A stretch of 64,000 nucleotides of DNA from Lutacidiplasma sp049802875 (GTDB taxonomy: Archaea; Thermoplasmatota; Thermoplasmata; Lutacidiplasmatales; UBA184). Both the position numbers and the translations under genes were made by a program. Shown in pieces: positions 16,840 to 25,679 of the stretch (its first letter is position 1; every line of letters starts with the position of its first letter). The notes beneath the pieces are model-generated. The model was given only the letters and a program-made list of their open reading frames with translations. It was not told where the DNA came from and did not search any database. The stretch spans positions 17,080 through 81,079 of the forward strand of contig JBARNH010000005.1 of NCBI GenBank assembly GCA_049802875.1, in the 5' to 3' direction.

Positions 16840-17935
16840 CGTCGGCGAATCCCGCCGCGTCCCACGGGGGCACGGAGGCGACCTCCAGATTTTCCGAAAG
16901 GTGTTCCGAGGACTTCTGGCCGATGAGCGGTCCGAGGGTGCCCGGCGCGGACCGGGCGAACTGAAGGGCGGTCTGAGCCGGGCTCAGTCCGCGGCGTTTG
17001 GGGCCGGCTTTCGCGAGCTGCCCCTGCAGCAGCGGCACGCTCGAGAAGCACGCGACCCCGAGCCGGTGAGCGGCGCCGAAGAGCGTCATCCGGTCGTCGG
17101 CGACGATCTGGTTGTGGACGGTCGCCGCCTCGGTCATCGCGAGGTTGAACGGGAATTGGATGAATCGAAAGCCGTGACCCTCGCCCCCGACCTTGCGGGC
17201 GATCCGCACGGCCGAAGCGAGCGAGAAATATCCGGGATCGCCTCGTGGGACCCGAAGGCAATCCCAGGTGGCGATCCCGTACGCCCCGAGCGTACCTTCG
17301 GTGCGGAGACCTTCGTAGTAGGCGAAGGCGGCTTCGAGTCGACGCTCGAACTCCTCCCGACCGACCACCGGAAGCTGCGCGTCGGGACCGTTGTGCAGGT
17401 AGAGCAGGTCAATCGCCTCGATGCCCAGGTTCTTGCGGCTGCGCTCGAACTGGTCGGCGAGGTAGCGGGGCGTCATGGCGTGGCAGTTGTCGACGATCTC
17501 GGACGGTTTCAGTACCCCCGGCCCGATCAGCTCATGGCGGACCCACTGGTCGGCCGGGGTCCGGGACTCGGCATCGGGCGCGAAGTACCCGCTCTTGGTG
17601 GCGATGAACACCTCGTCACGCTCGACCTCCCCTTTCTCGGCGAGGCGCGTGAGCGCGCGACCGATACTGCGTTCGGCGCGCTGGTATCGATAGTTGATCG
17701 CGGTGTCGAGTACGTTGACGCGCCCCGACGTCAAGCAGACCGCCACGGAGTGCTCCACCGCAAGGTCGGTCTCCGCATCGGGCGGCCCGATGTACGTTCC
17801 GAGCCCGAGCGAGCTCACCGCGAGCGCTCCCGGCGCCTCGCGGAAGTGACTCGCCGGAAGTCGTCGCTTGTCAACTCCTCGGGAGCGAAATTGGGCGGTC
17901 CCTTCTGGGCTCGCGAGTCCGGCGAGACGGCCCAT
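16829..17935 (-). CDS. Aldo/keto reductase
   Basis: NADPH-dependent oxidoreductase of the AKR superfamily, 368 residues, single TIM barrel. The catalytic tetrad is intact: Asp and Tyr in NVLDTAINYRYQ, Lys in VFIATKSGY and His in LLYLHNGPD. The C-terminal part has the coenzyme region LGPLIGQKSSEHL. It contains a longer-than-usual segment after the lysine (residues about 119-150). Contrast the second AKR-like protein in this window (41739-42722), which lacks these residues. Substrate unknown. Confidence 0.9.
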   Translation of the reverse strand: MGRLAGLASPEGTAQFRSRGVDKRRLPASHFREAPGALAVSSLGLGTYIGPPDAETDLAVEHSVAVCLTSGRVNVLDTAINYRYQRAERSIGRALTRLAEKGEVERDEVFIATKSGYFAPDAESRTPADQWVRHELIGPGVLKPSEIVDNCHAMTPRYLADQFERSRKNLGIEAIDLLYLHNGPDAQLPVVGREEFERRLEAAFAYYEGLRTEGTLGAYGIATWDCLRVPRGDPGYFSLASAVRIARKVGGEGHGFRFIQFPFNLAMTEAATVHNQIVADDRMTLFGAAHRLGVACFSSVPLLQGQLAKAGPKRRGLSPAQTALQFARSAPGTLGPLIGQKSSEHLSENLEVASVPPWDAAGFADVMT

Positions 17936-18041
17936 AGTCGGCTAGGGGGCAACGTCGCTCAAAAGGTAGACCAACGAGGGGGACCGGGAGCCCCTCCGTC
18001 ACGTTGAAACGCGTCGCGGGGCTGCCCAACCCGTCCTCCCC

Positions 18042-18179
18042 ATGCCTCGCCGGAAGTACGGCCGCCTGCGAAAACCCATCCCGCCGGTACCTCCGGAGAA
18101 GTGCCGGTTCTGTCGGCTCGGCCGGCCGTGTCCGGTCCACCCGCGGAACTCGCTACCGCACCCTCGGCCCCCGGGCTAA
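18042..18179 (+). CDS. Small proline-rich zinc-ribbon-like protein (45 residues)
   Basis: ATG 18042 to TAA 18179 encodes a short basic, proline-rich protein with one compact metal-binding motif, CRFCRLGRPCPVH (CX2CX5CX2H, residues about 21-33). The motif and the clean, 4-nt convergent overlap with the radical SAM gene argue that it is expressed. Function unknown; small zinc proteins of this kind often bind RNA or partner proteins. Confidence 0.5.
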   Translation: MPRRKYGRLRKPIPPVPPEKCRFCRLGRPCPVHPRNSLPHPRPPG

Positions 18180-19618
18180 GGGGCCGCTCGAGCCGGGGGA
18201 CGCTTTCCGACCAGAAGCGGAGTCGCCACCCTCTCGTGAAACCGGTCCGCGGCGTGGCCGATACGTTCCACCACCCGTGGGGATAGGTGTTCTCGAGCCT
18301 TTCCTAGGGCGGCCTCGAAATCGAAGCGGGCCTGCTGCCAGCGGTAGAGCCCCTCGGGGTACGCGGCCTCGTAGAGCAGGGTCGAGCCTCCCGACCGGTG
18401 GGTGTGTTTCCCGCCCCCCATCAACCGATCCTTGACGGTGTCGTAGAAACGGGTACCCGGAACGGGGACCGCGATCGAGACGGAGTACTCCTCGGGGCTG
18501 AACCGCCGGAACAGGCGGAGCGTGGCTTCGATGTCCTCGAGGGTCTCCCCGGGATAGCCCAGCATGAGGAACCAGAACTGACGGATCCCCTCGTGCCGCA
18601 GTGCCGCGGCGGTGCGTTCGACCTGCGCGAGACGCGTCCCCCGGTTCATGAGGTCGAGCATCTTCTGACTGCCCGACTCCACGCCGACGTAGACGCGTTC
18701 GAGCCCGGCGGTCCTCATCCGGCGGAGCAGGTCGGGTTTGAGCAGGTCGACCCGGGCGAGACACTCCCACCGAAGGTCGAGGTGCTCCTCCGTCAGGAGG
18801 GTGAGGAGACGGTCGATCCAGGGTCGGGAGACTCCGAAGACGTCGTCGCAGAAGCGGACGTAATCGACACGGTACTTCTCCTTCAGCGAACGAAGCTCCG
18901 CGATCACGCGTTCGGGCGATTGCTGCCGGTACGTCCGGCCGAAGGTCGGCTTCGAGCACCAGGAGCAATCGAACGGGCACCCCCGGGAAGTGAGGACCGC
19001 CGCCCGTCGCTCGCCCACCGCGCGGCGCCATCGTCCGAGATACGCTTCCATGTCGACCAGGTCCCAGGCGGGGAGGGGAAGGGCGTCGAGATCACGGAGG
19101 AACGGACGCGGCGGTCCCCGCACGAGACGACCTTCCCGCCGAACCGTCAGTCCCGGTATGCCGGACGGGTCGAGCCCGTCGTGGACGCTTCTCGCAAGGT
19201 CGACCAGGGCGCTCTCCCCTTCGCCGGGGACGACGGCGTCGAACCCGGCCGTCAGGTACTCCAGTGGTCGAGTCGCCGCGTCGGGGCCCCCCGCCACGGC
19301 AAACGCTCCCTCGACGCGCGCCCGCTCAGCGACTTCGGCGGCCCGAGCGTGCGTCAGCGTCTTGGTATGCACTCCGACGACGTCCGGACGGAAACTCCGG
19401 ATCTGCGTCGTGACGGGTCGTGAGTCCCGCGCGAAGGTGAGGTCCACCATCGCGACCTCGATCCCATGGTCCCGAAGGTAGGCACCGAGGGTGAGGAGGC
19501 CGAGCGATGGGTAGAGTTCCACGTACTTCCGCTCCATCGGGTCCTCCCGAGCGACGTACGGGTCGACGAGGAGCACCCGGGGGGTGCTCCCGACTCCGGG
19601 GCGGACGGGCTCAGTCAT
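18176..19618 (-). CDS. B12-binding-domain radical SAM protein
   Basis: 480 residues. The N-terminal half is a cobalamin-binding Rossmann-like domain (VLLVDPYV..., GVHTKTLTHA, GGPDAATRP, VVPGEGE). The radical SAM barrel follows with the cluster motif CPFDCSWC (CX3CX2C, about residue 215), then GLERVYVGVESGSQKMLD and FLMLGYPGETLEDIEATL. Members methylate unactivated carbons or rearrange lipids and cofactors; the specific product is not predictable. Its ATG overlaps the end of the upstream ferredoxin gene, which could supply electrons to the [4Fe-4S] cluster. Confidence 0.9.
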   Translation of the reverse strand: MTEPVRPGVGSTPRVLLVDPYVAREDPMERKYVELYPSLGLLTLGAYLRDHGIEVAMVDLTFARDSRPVTTQIRSFRPDVVGVHTKTLTHARAAEVAERARVEGAFAVAGGPDAATRPLEYLTAGFDAVVPGEGESALVDLARSVHDGLDPSGIPGLTVRREGRLVRGPPRPFLRDLDALPLPAWDLVDMEAYLGRWRRAVGERRAAVLTSRGCPFDCSWCSKPTFGRTYRQQSPERVIAELRSLKEKYRVDYVRFCDDVFGVSRPWIDRLLTLLTEEHLDLRWECLARVDLLKPDLLRRMRTAGLERVYVGVESGSQKMLDLMNRGTRLAQVERTAAALRHEGIRQFWFLMLGYPGETLEDIEATLRLFRRFSPEEYSVSIAVPVPGTRFYDTVKDRLMGGGKHTHRSGGSTLLYEAAYPEGLYRWQQARFDFEAALGKAREHLSPRVVERIGHAADRFHERVATPLLVGKRPPARAAP

Positions 19619-19811
19619 CGGCCCTTCGTCGCCGCGGCACGGCGCGACCCCCTGAGATTGCCCCGACCGGGCAGTACGGGACGCACCACCCGCACTCCGT
19701 GCAGTGCGGGAGGACTTCGAGGCGCGTCGGATTGAGTTCTAGGGCGTTGGGAGGGCAGACGCCCGTACAAAGACCGCAGAGCACGCAGGTGTCCGGGTCG
19801 ACGTCGATCAC
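19611..19811 (-). CDS. 2[4Fe-4S] ferredoxin
   Basis: Small electron carrier with two cluster motifs, CVLCGLCTGVCPPNALEL and CTECGWCVPYCPVGAI (each CX2CX2CX3CP), and a basic tail. GTG 19811 is chosen because the longer frame would start at ATG 19877 and place a TATA-like TTTAATA within its first codons. The transcription start then falls about 30 nt before the GTG. The gene overlaps the radical SAM gene by 8 nt, so an electron-donor role for that enzyme is a reasonable inference. Confidence 0.85.
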   Translation of the reverse strand: MIDVDPDTCVLCGLCTGVCPPNALELNPTRLEVLPHCTECGWCVPYCPVGAISGGRAVPRRRRADD

Positions 19812-19940
19812 GTTCCATCGGTGGAAGCGGGGAATGCGCTCCCGCCCGTTCCACCGGCACCGCCATATTAAAGGCACCTGCCGGCGAGCGAACCGCGGGA
19901 AGCCGGCGGCGGGGGTGGGCCCGGATCCTTTCCCGTCCCG

Positions 19941-20333
19941 TTACGGTTTTGCGGCCACCGGTGTCGGGTGCAGGGCGTGGCCGAGCGCCGCATACCCTGT
20001 GAGCGCACACTTGACCCGGACGGGGGAAAGTGGAATCCCCAACGACTGAAGTACCTCTTCTTGCGAGAGGCGTCCGGCCTCGTCGAGCGAGAGGCCGGCG
20101 ACCTTCTCGGTCAGCATCGACGTGCTCGCCACACTGATCGCGCAGCCGTCGCCCTGGAATCGGACCTCCTGGATCTTCTGGGAGGTGGGGTCGAGCTTCA
20201 ACCGGAGGGTGATGTGGTCTCCGCAGAGGGGGTTAGATTCCTCTCCGACCCGGTCGGCTCCTTCCAGCGGACCGAAGTTCCGGGGCGCGCGATAGTGCTG
20301 GAGAATGACCTCCTGATACATGTCGTAGGCCAT
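19941..20333 (-). CDS. sufU: SufU/IscU-type iron-sulfur cluster scaffold
   Basis: Receives persulfide sulfur from the cysteine desulfurase and hands on sulfur or an assembled cluster. 130 residues. The three ligand cysteines are present: NPLCGDHI (about 37), GDGCAISVAS (about 63) and VKCALTGYAAL (about 110). The GDGCAIS and KCALTGY contexts match the SufU/IscU family. ATG 20333 follows a TATA box (CTTTATACC on the minus strand) at about 38 nt. It is divergent from sufD. Confidence 0.9.
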   Translation of the reverse strand: MAYDMYQEVILQHYRAPRNFGPLEGADRVGEESNPLCGDHITLRLKLDPTSQKIQEVRFQGDGCAISVASTSMLTEKVAGLSLDEAGRLSQEEVLQSLGIPLSPVRVKCALTGYAALGHALHPTPVAAKP

Positions 20334-20440
20334 ATTCCGTTCCCCTCGACCGGAGTGACCGGTGGGCGGTATAAAGGCGAGCCGCCCGGTGAACCTCGAG
20401 TAACGGCGTGCCGTACTGCCGCTTCCACGGAGAGCATTTC

Positions 20441-20447
20441 TTATAAA
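20441..20447 (+). promoter_or_regulatory. TATA box of sufD
   Basis: TTATAAA lies 26 nt (centre) upstream of ATG 20470, so transcription should start at or within a few bases of the initiation codon and the sufD mRNA is leaderless. Confidence 0.7.
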
Positions 20448-20468
20448 CACACTTGAGTGTGTAAATCC
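20447..20468 (+). promoter_or_regulatory. Putative Suf operator: palindrome plus shared 12-bp element
   Basis: ACACACT-TG-AGTGTGT (20447-20462) is a perfect inverted repeat directly downstream of the sufD TATA box. Its right arm continues into GTGTGTAAATCC (20457-20468), which recurs identically at 25627-25638 in front of the SufR-like regulator gene. A protein bound here would block transcription initiation of sufD. The SufR-like protein encoded nearby is the obvious candidate, which is an inference. Confidence 0.6.
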
Positions 20469-20469
20469 A

Positions 20470-21867
20470 ATGGCCGCCGCTGCCGCTCCCCGGTTCGATC
20501 AATGGATCTCCCCCGAACAGGTCCGGGAGCTCTCCCAAGCGCAGTCGGACCCCCCCGCCTTCCGTCAGGTCCGGGAAGACGCCTTCGACCGATTCCAACG
20601 TTTACCGATCGAACCGAACCCGTTGTACCGCGGATACGGGTACTTTTCGAACGTCGACCTGTCTCAGCTGGAACCGTCCGCGTCGGGTTCCGCCGTCCCG
20701 ACGCCGGCACCACTGCCCGGAGCCATTCGGATCGTCCAGGATGCGGGCGGGACTCACGTGCATCTCCCGTCCGAGTTGAGGGATGCGGGATTCTCGGTTC
20801 GAACGTTGCCGGAGATTTGGTCCGGGCCAGCGGACGGCGTCGGTGCCTTTCTCCGAGGCGCGGAAGAGCCCGTGGACCGGCTCTCCGCCCTGGCGACGAC
20901 CCTCCTGAATCGCGGCTATCGGTTGGAGATCCCGGACGGTTATCCGTCGCCCGTACGGGTCCAGGACATCACCGTTCTCTCGGTCCCCCACCAGGCGTTG
21001 TCGGTCCGTCGGTCGATCCGTTCCGGCGCGTCGACCCAGCTATTGTTCACCGAGGAGGTCTACTCGACCCCGGGGCCTAACCGACCGCAACGGGTCTACG
21101 GGTCGAGCACCGACCTCGACCTCGGCGCCCGTTCGAAGACCGTGTTCCTCACCGTCCACGCGCCCGACCTCCGGGCCGTATCCATCTACCGACGGACGGC
21201 CACCGTAGGCGACGCGGGGCGGCTCGCCTGGATGTTCAACGGCCTCGGAGGGTTCCGTTCGAAAATGAGAAACCGGACCGTCCTCTCGGGCGTGGGCTCG
21301 AACGTCGACGACCTCCAGTCGTTCTACGGCGCGAAGGACCAGGCGTTCGACAGCTCCGTCGATATGACCCACGTCGCCACGGACACGCACGGTCAGTCGA
21401 TCACGCGCGGGGTGTTCACGGACGACGCCCGCGGCATGAGCCGGGGGCTCGTTCGGATCGAGCACGAAGCCCGGCGGACGATCAGTTTCCTTTCCGAACA
21501 CGCGATGCTGCTCTCCCGCGGGGCGCGGTCCGATACGATCCCGATACTGGAGATCCTCTGCCGCGACGTGAAAGCGACCCACTCGACCTCGGTCGCGCCG
21601 GTCGACCCGGAGAAGGTGTTCTACCTCGAGTCGCGAGGGATCACGACCTCCGACTCGATCCGAATGATCGGGGAGGGGTTCCTCTCGTACGTCCTTGACC
21701 GGGCGCCGATCGCCCGCCTGCGGGACGTCATCTACCCCTCCCTGGCCGCCCGGTGGGACGGCCACGAGATCGCGTGGACCTCGGACGCGTACCCGGCGCT
21801 CCCCGCACTCGAGGTCTCGGGGACCGAGAGCGCCCCCGAATGGCGGTTCGACGCGAAGCTGCGCTAG
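20470..21867 (+). CDS. sufD: Fe-S cluster assembly protein SufD
   Basis: Component of the SufBC2D scaffold complex that builds [Fe-S] clusters in the cytoplasm. 465 residues. It has a variable N-terminal region and the right-handed beta-helix core of the SufB/SufD family. The C-terminal hallmark is LCRDVKATHSTSVAPVDPEKVFYLESRGI, containing the conserved His and ending in GFLSYVLDRAP. It lacks the cysteine-rich N-terminal features of SufB, so SufD is the better call. Transcribed divergently from sufU and convergently with sufB. Confidence 0.88.
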   Translation: MAAAAAPRFDQWISPEQVRELSQAQSDPPAFRQVREDAFDRFQRLPIEPNPLYRGYGYFSNVDLSQLEPSASGSAVPTPAPLPGAIRIVQDAGGTHVHLPSELRDAGFSVRTLPEIWSGPADGVGAFLRGAEEPVDRLSALATTLLNRGYRLEIPDGYPSPVRVQDITVLSVPHQALSVRRSIRSGASTQLLFTEEVYSTPGPNRPQRVYGSSTDLDLGARSKTVFLTVHAPDLRAVSIYRRTATVGDAGRLAWMFNGLGGFRSKMRNRTVLSGVGSNVDDLQSFYGAKDQAFDSSVDMTHVATDTHGQSITRGVFTDDARGMSRGLVRIEHEARRTISFLSEHAMLLSRGARSDTIPILEILCRDVKATHSTSVAPVDPEKVFYLESRGITTSDSIRMIGEGFLSYVLDRAPIARLRDVIYPSLAARWDGHEIAWTSDAYPALPALEVSGTESAPEWRFDAKLR

Positions 21868-21979
21868 CGGACCGACGGTCCCGACACGAGCGGGTACTCC
21901 CCGGTGGAACGTACGTCCGGGCGACGATCGCTGTACGATGGGTACGAGGCAGTCGCCGCGGAGGACGAGGCGCGCCGGT

Positions 21980-23392
21980 CTAGCCGACCGCGCCCGTCAT
22001 CTCGAGCTGGATCAGCCGGTTGAGCTCGAGAGCGTAGTCCATCGGCAGCTCCTTCGCGAACTCGGCGAGGAATCCCATGAGGATCAGGTGGATCGCGTCC
22101 GACTCGTTGAGGCCGCGGCTCATCAGGTAGAAGATCTGCTCCTCGCCGATCTTGCCGACGACCGCCTCATGCGTGATCGTCGCGTCCTCTTCGTGGATCT
22201 CGTTGTAGGGGTAGGTGTCCGAACGGCCCAGTTCGTCGGGGAGCAAGGCGTCGCACCGGACCGCCGCCTTCACTCCCGTCGCCCCCGGAGCGACGTGGAG
22301 GAGCCCCCGGTAGCTGGTCTGCCCGCCGCGGATAGCGATCGACTTCGCGATGATCTTGCTCGAGGTGTCGGGGGCCGAGTGCACGGCCTTCGCGCCGGAG
22401 TCGATGATCTGGCCTTCGCTCGCGAAGGCGACCGAGAGGATATCGGCGCGGGCCCCGCGCCCCTTGAGGTAGACGGAGGGATACTTCATCGTCACCTTGG
22501 AGCCCATGTTCCCGTCGACCCACTCGACCAGCGCCTGCTCGTAGGCGACGGCACGCTTCGTCACGAGGTTGTAGACGTTCTTCGACCAGTTCTGGACGGT
22601 CGTGTAGCGGACCTTCGCGTACGGCTCGGCGACGACCTCGACGACCGCCGCGTGCAACGAGTCGGTCGAATAGACCGGAGCGGTGCAGCCTTCGATGTAG
22701 TGCACCTTTGCGCCCTTGTCCGCAATGATCAGCGTCCGCTCGAACTGTCCGACGTTCTTCGCGTTGATACGGAAGTACGCCTGGAGTGGGATGCCGCATT
22801 CGACGCCGGGCGGGATGTAGACGAAGCTCCCTCCGGACCAGACGGCGCTGTTGAGGGCGGAGAATTTGTTGTCGTTGTACGGGACGATCTTTCCAAAGTA
22901 CTTCCGGACGATCTCGGGGTGTTCCTTGACCGCCGTATCGGTGTCGCAGAAGATGATACCCTTCGCCGCGAGGTCCTCTCGGAGCTTGTGGTACATCGTG
23001 CCGCTGTCGTACTGGGCACCCACGCCCCCGAAGTACTCGCGCTCCGCCTTGGGGATACCGAGCTTCTCGAACGTGTTCTTGATGTCCGCGGGGAGGTCGT
23101 CCCAGCTCTTTTTGGTCTCTCCCTCCAGCATCGGGTTCGCGTAGTACGTGTACGCGTCGAAATCGATCTCGTCGAGGCTCGGTCCCCAGTCCGGCATCGG
23201 GCGCTGGACGAAGTGCTCGTAGGCGCGGAGCCGGTAGTCGAGCATCCAGCCGGGCTCGTCCTTGAACTTCGAGATCTGCTCGACGACCTCTCGAGAGAGA
23301 CCCTTGGCGATTCGGAGACGGTAGGTCTCGGGGTCCTTGAAGTCGTACCGCGTGTAGTCGAGCGGAGTGACCTCCTGAGCGGTCTGCGCCAT
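21980..23392 (-). CDS. sufB: Fe-S cluster assembly protein SufB
   Basis: Main scaffold subunit of the SufBC2D complex. 470 residues. The N-terminal region (DYTRYDFKDPETYRLRIAKGLSREVVEQIS...) and the core (FVYIPPGVECGIPLQAYFRINAKNVGQFERTLIIADKGAKVHYIEGCTAP) match SufB closely; the cysteine in HYIEGCTAP is family-conserved. The C-terminus carries EEDATITHEAVVGKIGEEQIFYLMSRGL. ATG 23392 gives the canonical MAQTAQEVTPLDYTRYDF start; a TATA box TATTTAAAT (23424-23432) lies about 36 nt upstream. Confidence 0.95.
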   Translation of the reverse strand: MAQTAQEVTPLDYTRYDFKDPETYRLRIAKGLSREVVEQISKFKDEPGWMLDYRLRAYEHFVQRPMPDWGPSLDEIDFDAYTYYANPMLEGETKKSWDDLPADIKNTFEKLGIPKAEREYFGGVGAQYDSGTMYHKLREDLAAKGIIFCDTDTAVKEHPEIVRKYFGKIVPYNDNKFSALNSAVWSGGSFVYIPPGVECGIPLQAYFRINAKNVGQFERTLIIADKGAKVHYIEGCTAPVYSTDSLHAAVVEVVAEPYAKVRYTTVQNWSKNVYNLVTKRAVAYEQALVEWVDGNMGSKVTMKYPSVYLKGRGARADILSVAFASEGQIIDSGAKAVHSAPDTSSKIIAKSIAIRGGQTSYRGLLHVAPGATGVKAAVRCDALLPDELGRSDTYPYNEIHEEDATITHEAVVGKIGEEQIFYLMSRGLNESDAIHLILMGFLAEFAKELPMDYALELNRLIQLEMTGAVG

Positions 23393-23546
23393 GAATGCCT
23401 CGGTCAATTCGAGCACCCCGGTGTATTTAAATGAGAGGTCGCCCCCGTAGCGACACCGGTACTCCACGCCGTGGGACAACGAGAGAACGCGTTGGTTGTA
23501 GGTCGCTCCGCTACAACTTCACGTCGCGCCATATCGCGGACCTCGC

Positions 23547-24773
23547 CTAGGCGAAAACCTTGGCGACCTTCTCGAGACCATCGTAGAGACGGTCGACCTC
23601 GGCCTCCGTGTTGTAGATGTACGGGCTGGACCGGGTGAGGGCGGGAACGCCGAGGCGCTCCATCAACGGCTGGCAACAGTGGTGTCCGGCACGAACGGCA
23701 ATACCGTCGGCGTCGAGCAGGTTCGCGACGTCGTGGGGATGCACCCCGCGGAGCGCGAACGACTGAAGTCCCTGCCGATCGTGATCGTCGGCCGGTCCGT
23801 AGACCCGGAGCGCGTCCCCGAAGCGACGGGTCGCCTCCTCCCGGGCGTGCGCGTGGAGGCGACGCTCGTGGGCGGCGATCTCATCCCACCCGATTCGTTC
23901 GAGGTAATCGAGCGCCGCGGAGAGTGCGACCGCGCCCCCGACGTTCGGAGTCCCCGCCTCGAAACGAGCAGGCGGTTCTCGATAGCTGACCCGATCCTGG
24001 TGGACCTCTTGGATCATCTCTCCTCCTCCGGACGCCGGCGGCATCTCAGCGAGGAGGTCGCTGCGACCCCACAGAACGCCGATCCCCATCGGGCCGAGCA
24101 CCTTGTGACCCGAGAACGCCAGTAGGTCGGCCCCGAGCCGTTGGACGTCGACGGGGCGATGGGGAGCGGACTGGGCTGCGTCGACCACGACCAGCGCTCC
24201 GGCGGCGTGCGCCCGGTCGGCAATCTCTCGGATCGGGTTGACGGTGCCGAGGACGTTCGACACATGGGTCACCGTAACGACCTTCGTCGCCGGCCCGAGC
24301 AGGCGGTCGAGTTCCTCCAAACGGAGACGACCGTCGTCGTCGATGTCGATGAACTCGAGTTCGATCCCTCGCTGGTCGCGAAGAAAGTGCCATGGCACGA
24401 TGTTGGAGTGGTGCTCCATCACGGTCGCGACGACCCGGTCCCCCCGACGGAGCACCGAGTTTCCGAGGCTGAAGGCCGCGAGGTTGAGCGCTTCGGTCGT
24501 TCCGCGAACGAAAACGACCTCGGAAGGGTCCTTCGCATGGAGGAATCGCGCCACCCGTTCGCGAGCGCCTTCGTAGGCGTCGGTCGCCTCGACGCTCAAA
24601 GCGTAGACGCCGCGGTGGACGTTGGCGTTGGTCTGGGCGTAGAATCGCGATTCGGCCTCGAGGACACTGACGGGCTTCTGAGAAGTGGCCGCCGAGTCAA
24701 GATACACGAGCGGATGCCCGTGGAACGACCGGTCGAGGATCGGAAAGTCCGCCCGGATTCGTTCGACGTCCAT
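23547..24773 (-). CDS. sufS: Cysteine desulfurase SufS
   Basis: PLP enzyme that takes sulfur from cysteine as an enzyme-bound persulfide and supplies it to SufU. 408 residues, group II. Visible: TEALNLAAFSLG, the PLP aspartate in VVDAAQSAPHRPVDV, the Schiff-base lysine in SGHKVLGPMGIGVLWG, and the catalytic cysteine in RAGHHCCQPLMERLG near residue 365. It lies between sufB and sufC on the same strand; the 31-bp gap to sufC suggests that sufC, sufS and perhaps sufB are co-transcribed. Confidence 0.94.
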   Translation of the reverse strand: MDVERIRADFPILDRSFHGHPLVYLDSAATSQKPVSVLEAESRFYAQTNANVHRGVYALSVEATDAYEGARERVARFLHAKDPSEVVFVRGTTEALNLAAFSLGNSVLRRGDRVVATVMEHHSNIVPWHFLRDQRGIELEFIDIDDDGRLRLEELDRLLGPATKVVTVTHVSNVLGTVNPIREIADRAHAAGALVVVDAAQSAPHRPVDVQRLGADLLAFSGHKVLGPMGIGVLWGRSDLLAEMPPASGGGEMIQEVHQDRVSYREPPARFEAGTPNVGGAVALSAALDYLERIGWDEIAAHERRLHAHAREEATRRFGDALRVYGPADDHDRQGLQSFALRGVHPHDVANLLDADGIAVRAGHHCCQPLMERLGVPALTRSSPYIYNTEAEVDRLYDGLEKVAKVFA

Positions 24774-24804
24774 CTCCGCCCGTTTCCTAGGGGTCGAGGG
24801 CGGC

Positions 24805-25578
24805 CTACGACGAGCTCGCCGCGCCGACCTTCACGAAGTCGTACCCCTTGGCCTCGAGCTCTTCGGCGAGCTCGCGGCCCCCCGACAGGGCGATCACCCC
24901 GTCCACCATCACGTGAACGCTGTCGGGCTTCAGGAACTGAAGGATCCGCTGATAGTGGGTGATGACGAGGATGCCGGCGTCGGGCTGGCGAAGCTTGGCG
25001 ACCGTTTCGCCCACCGAGCGGACGGCGTCGATGTCGAGCCCAGAATCCGGTTCGTCCAGGATCGCGAAGCGCGGCGATAGGGTCGCCATCTGCAGCACTT
25101 CGACCCGCTTCTTCTCGCCCCCAGAGAACCCCTCGTTCAGCGAGCGCTTGAGGAGCGACTCGTCCATCCCGAGGTAGGAGAGGTGGGTCTTCAGGTCCCG
25201 GTCGAACGTCGCCACATCGGCGGTTTGAGCGGTGTGTCGGATCATGTACGACGTCCAGAGAAATTTGGAGAGGGAAAGACCCGAAACTTCCTGGGGGTAC
25301 TGAAAACCCAGGAAAAGGCCGGCCTTCGAGCGCTGGTCGACCGGGAGCTTGAGAATATCCTTTCCGTCCAACAGCGCGCTGCCCTTGGTCACCTTGTACT
25401 TCGGGTGACCCATCAACGCGTAGGCGAGCGTGCTCTTCCCCGATCCGTTCGGGCCCATCAGCGCCGTCAACTCGCCGCTGCGGAGGGTCAGAGTGACCCC
25501 CTTGAGGATCTCCTTGCCCCCCACTTCGGCGTGCAGGTTTTCGACGACGAGGGTGTGCGTCTCCGGTGAGGACGGCAT
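24805..25578 (-). CDS. sufC: Fe-S cluster assembly ATPase SufC
   Basis: ABC-type ATPase of the SufBC2D complex, 257 residues. Walker A MGPNGSGKSTLAYALMGH (about 41-58), the SufC-typical LFLGFQYPQEVSGLSL Q-loop, signature FSGGEKKRVEVLQM, Walker B FAILDEPDSGLDIDAV and the switch His in VITHYQRIL are all intact. First gene of a minus-strand suf cluster; its promoter shares the AT-rich box at 25609-25618 with the divergent regulator. Confidence 0.96.
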   Translation of the reverse strand: MPSSPETHTLVVENLHAEVGGKEILKGVTLTLRSGELTALMGPNGSGKSTLAYALMGHPKYKVTKGSALLDGKDILKLPVDQRSKAGLFLGFQYPQEVSGLSLSKFLWTSYMIRHTAQTADVATFDRDLKTHLSYLGMDESLLKRSLNEGFSGGEKKRVEVLQMATLSPRFAILDEPDSGLDIDAVRSVGETVAKLRQPDAGILVITHYQRILQFLKPDSVHVMVDGVIALSGGRELAEELEAKGYDFVKVGAASSS

Positions 25579-25608
25579 GGGTGCTTCGTCGATTACGAGC
25601 CGATACCG

Positions 25609-25638
25609 TTATTTAAGCATGGCGCGGTGTGTAAATCC
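25609..25638 (+). promoter_or_regulatory. sufC/sufR divergent promoter with the shared GTGTGTAAATCC element
   Basis: TTATTTAA (25609-25616) can act as a TATA box in both directions: about 36 nt before sufC ATG 25578 on the minus strand and about 25 nt before a plus-strand start near 25638. The 12-mer GTGTGTAAATCC (25627-25638) is identical to the element at sufD and sits at nearly the same distance from the TATA box (18 versus 16 nt, start to start). This fits autoregulation by the SufR-like protein. The palindromic left arm seen at sufD is not present here. Confidence 0.55.
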
Positions 25639-25679
25639 CAGTAGACTGTTCGGGTCATCCGGTGGGAGGGTAGAACTCC

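Noticed and set aside
21695..23434. A 579-codon plus-strand open frame across sufB
   Set aside because: Antisense shadow of sufB; composition is Val/Asp/Arg/Leu-rich without any fold signature, and the minus strand gives a textbook SufB.
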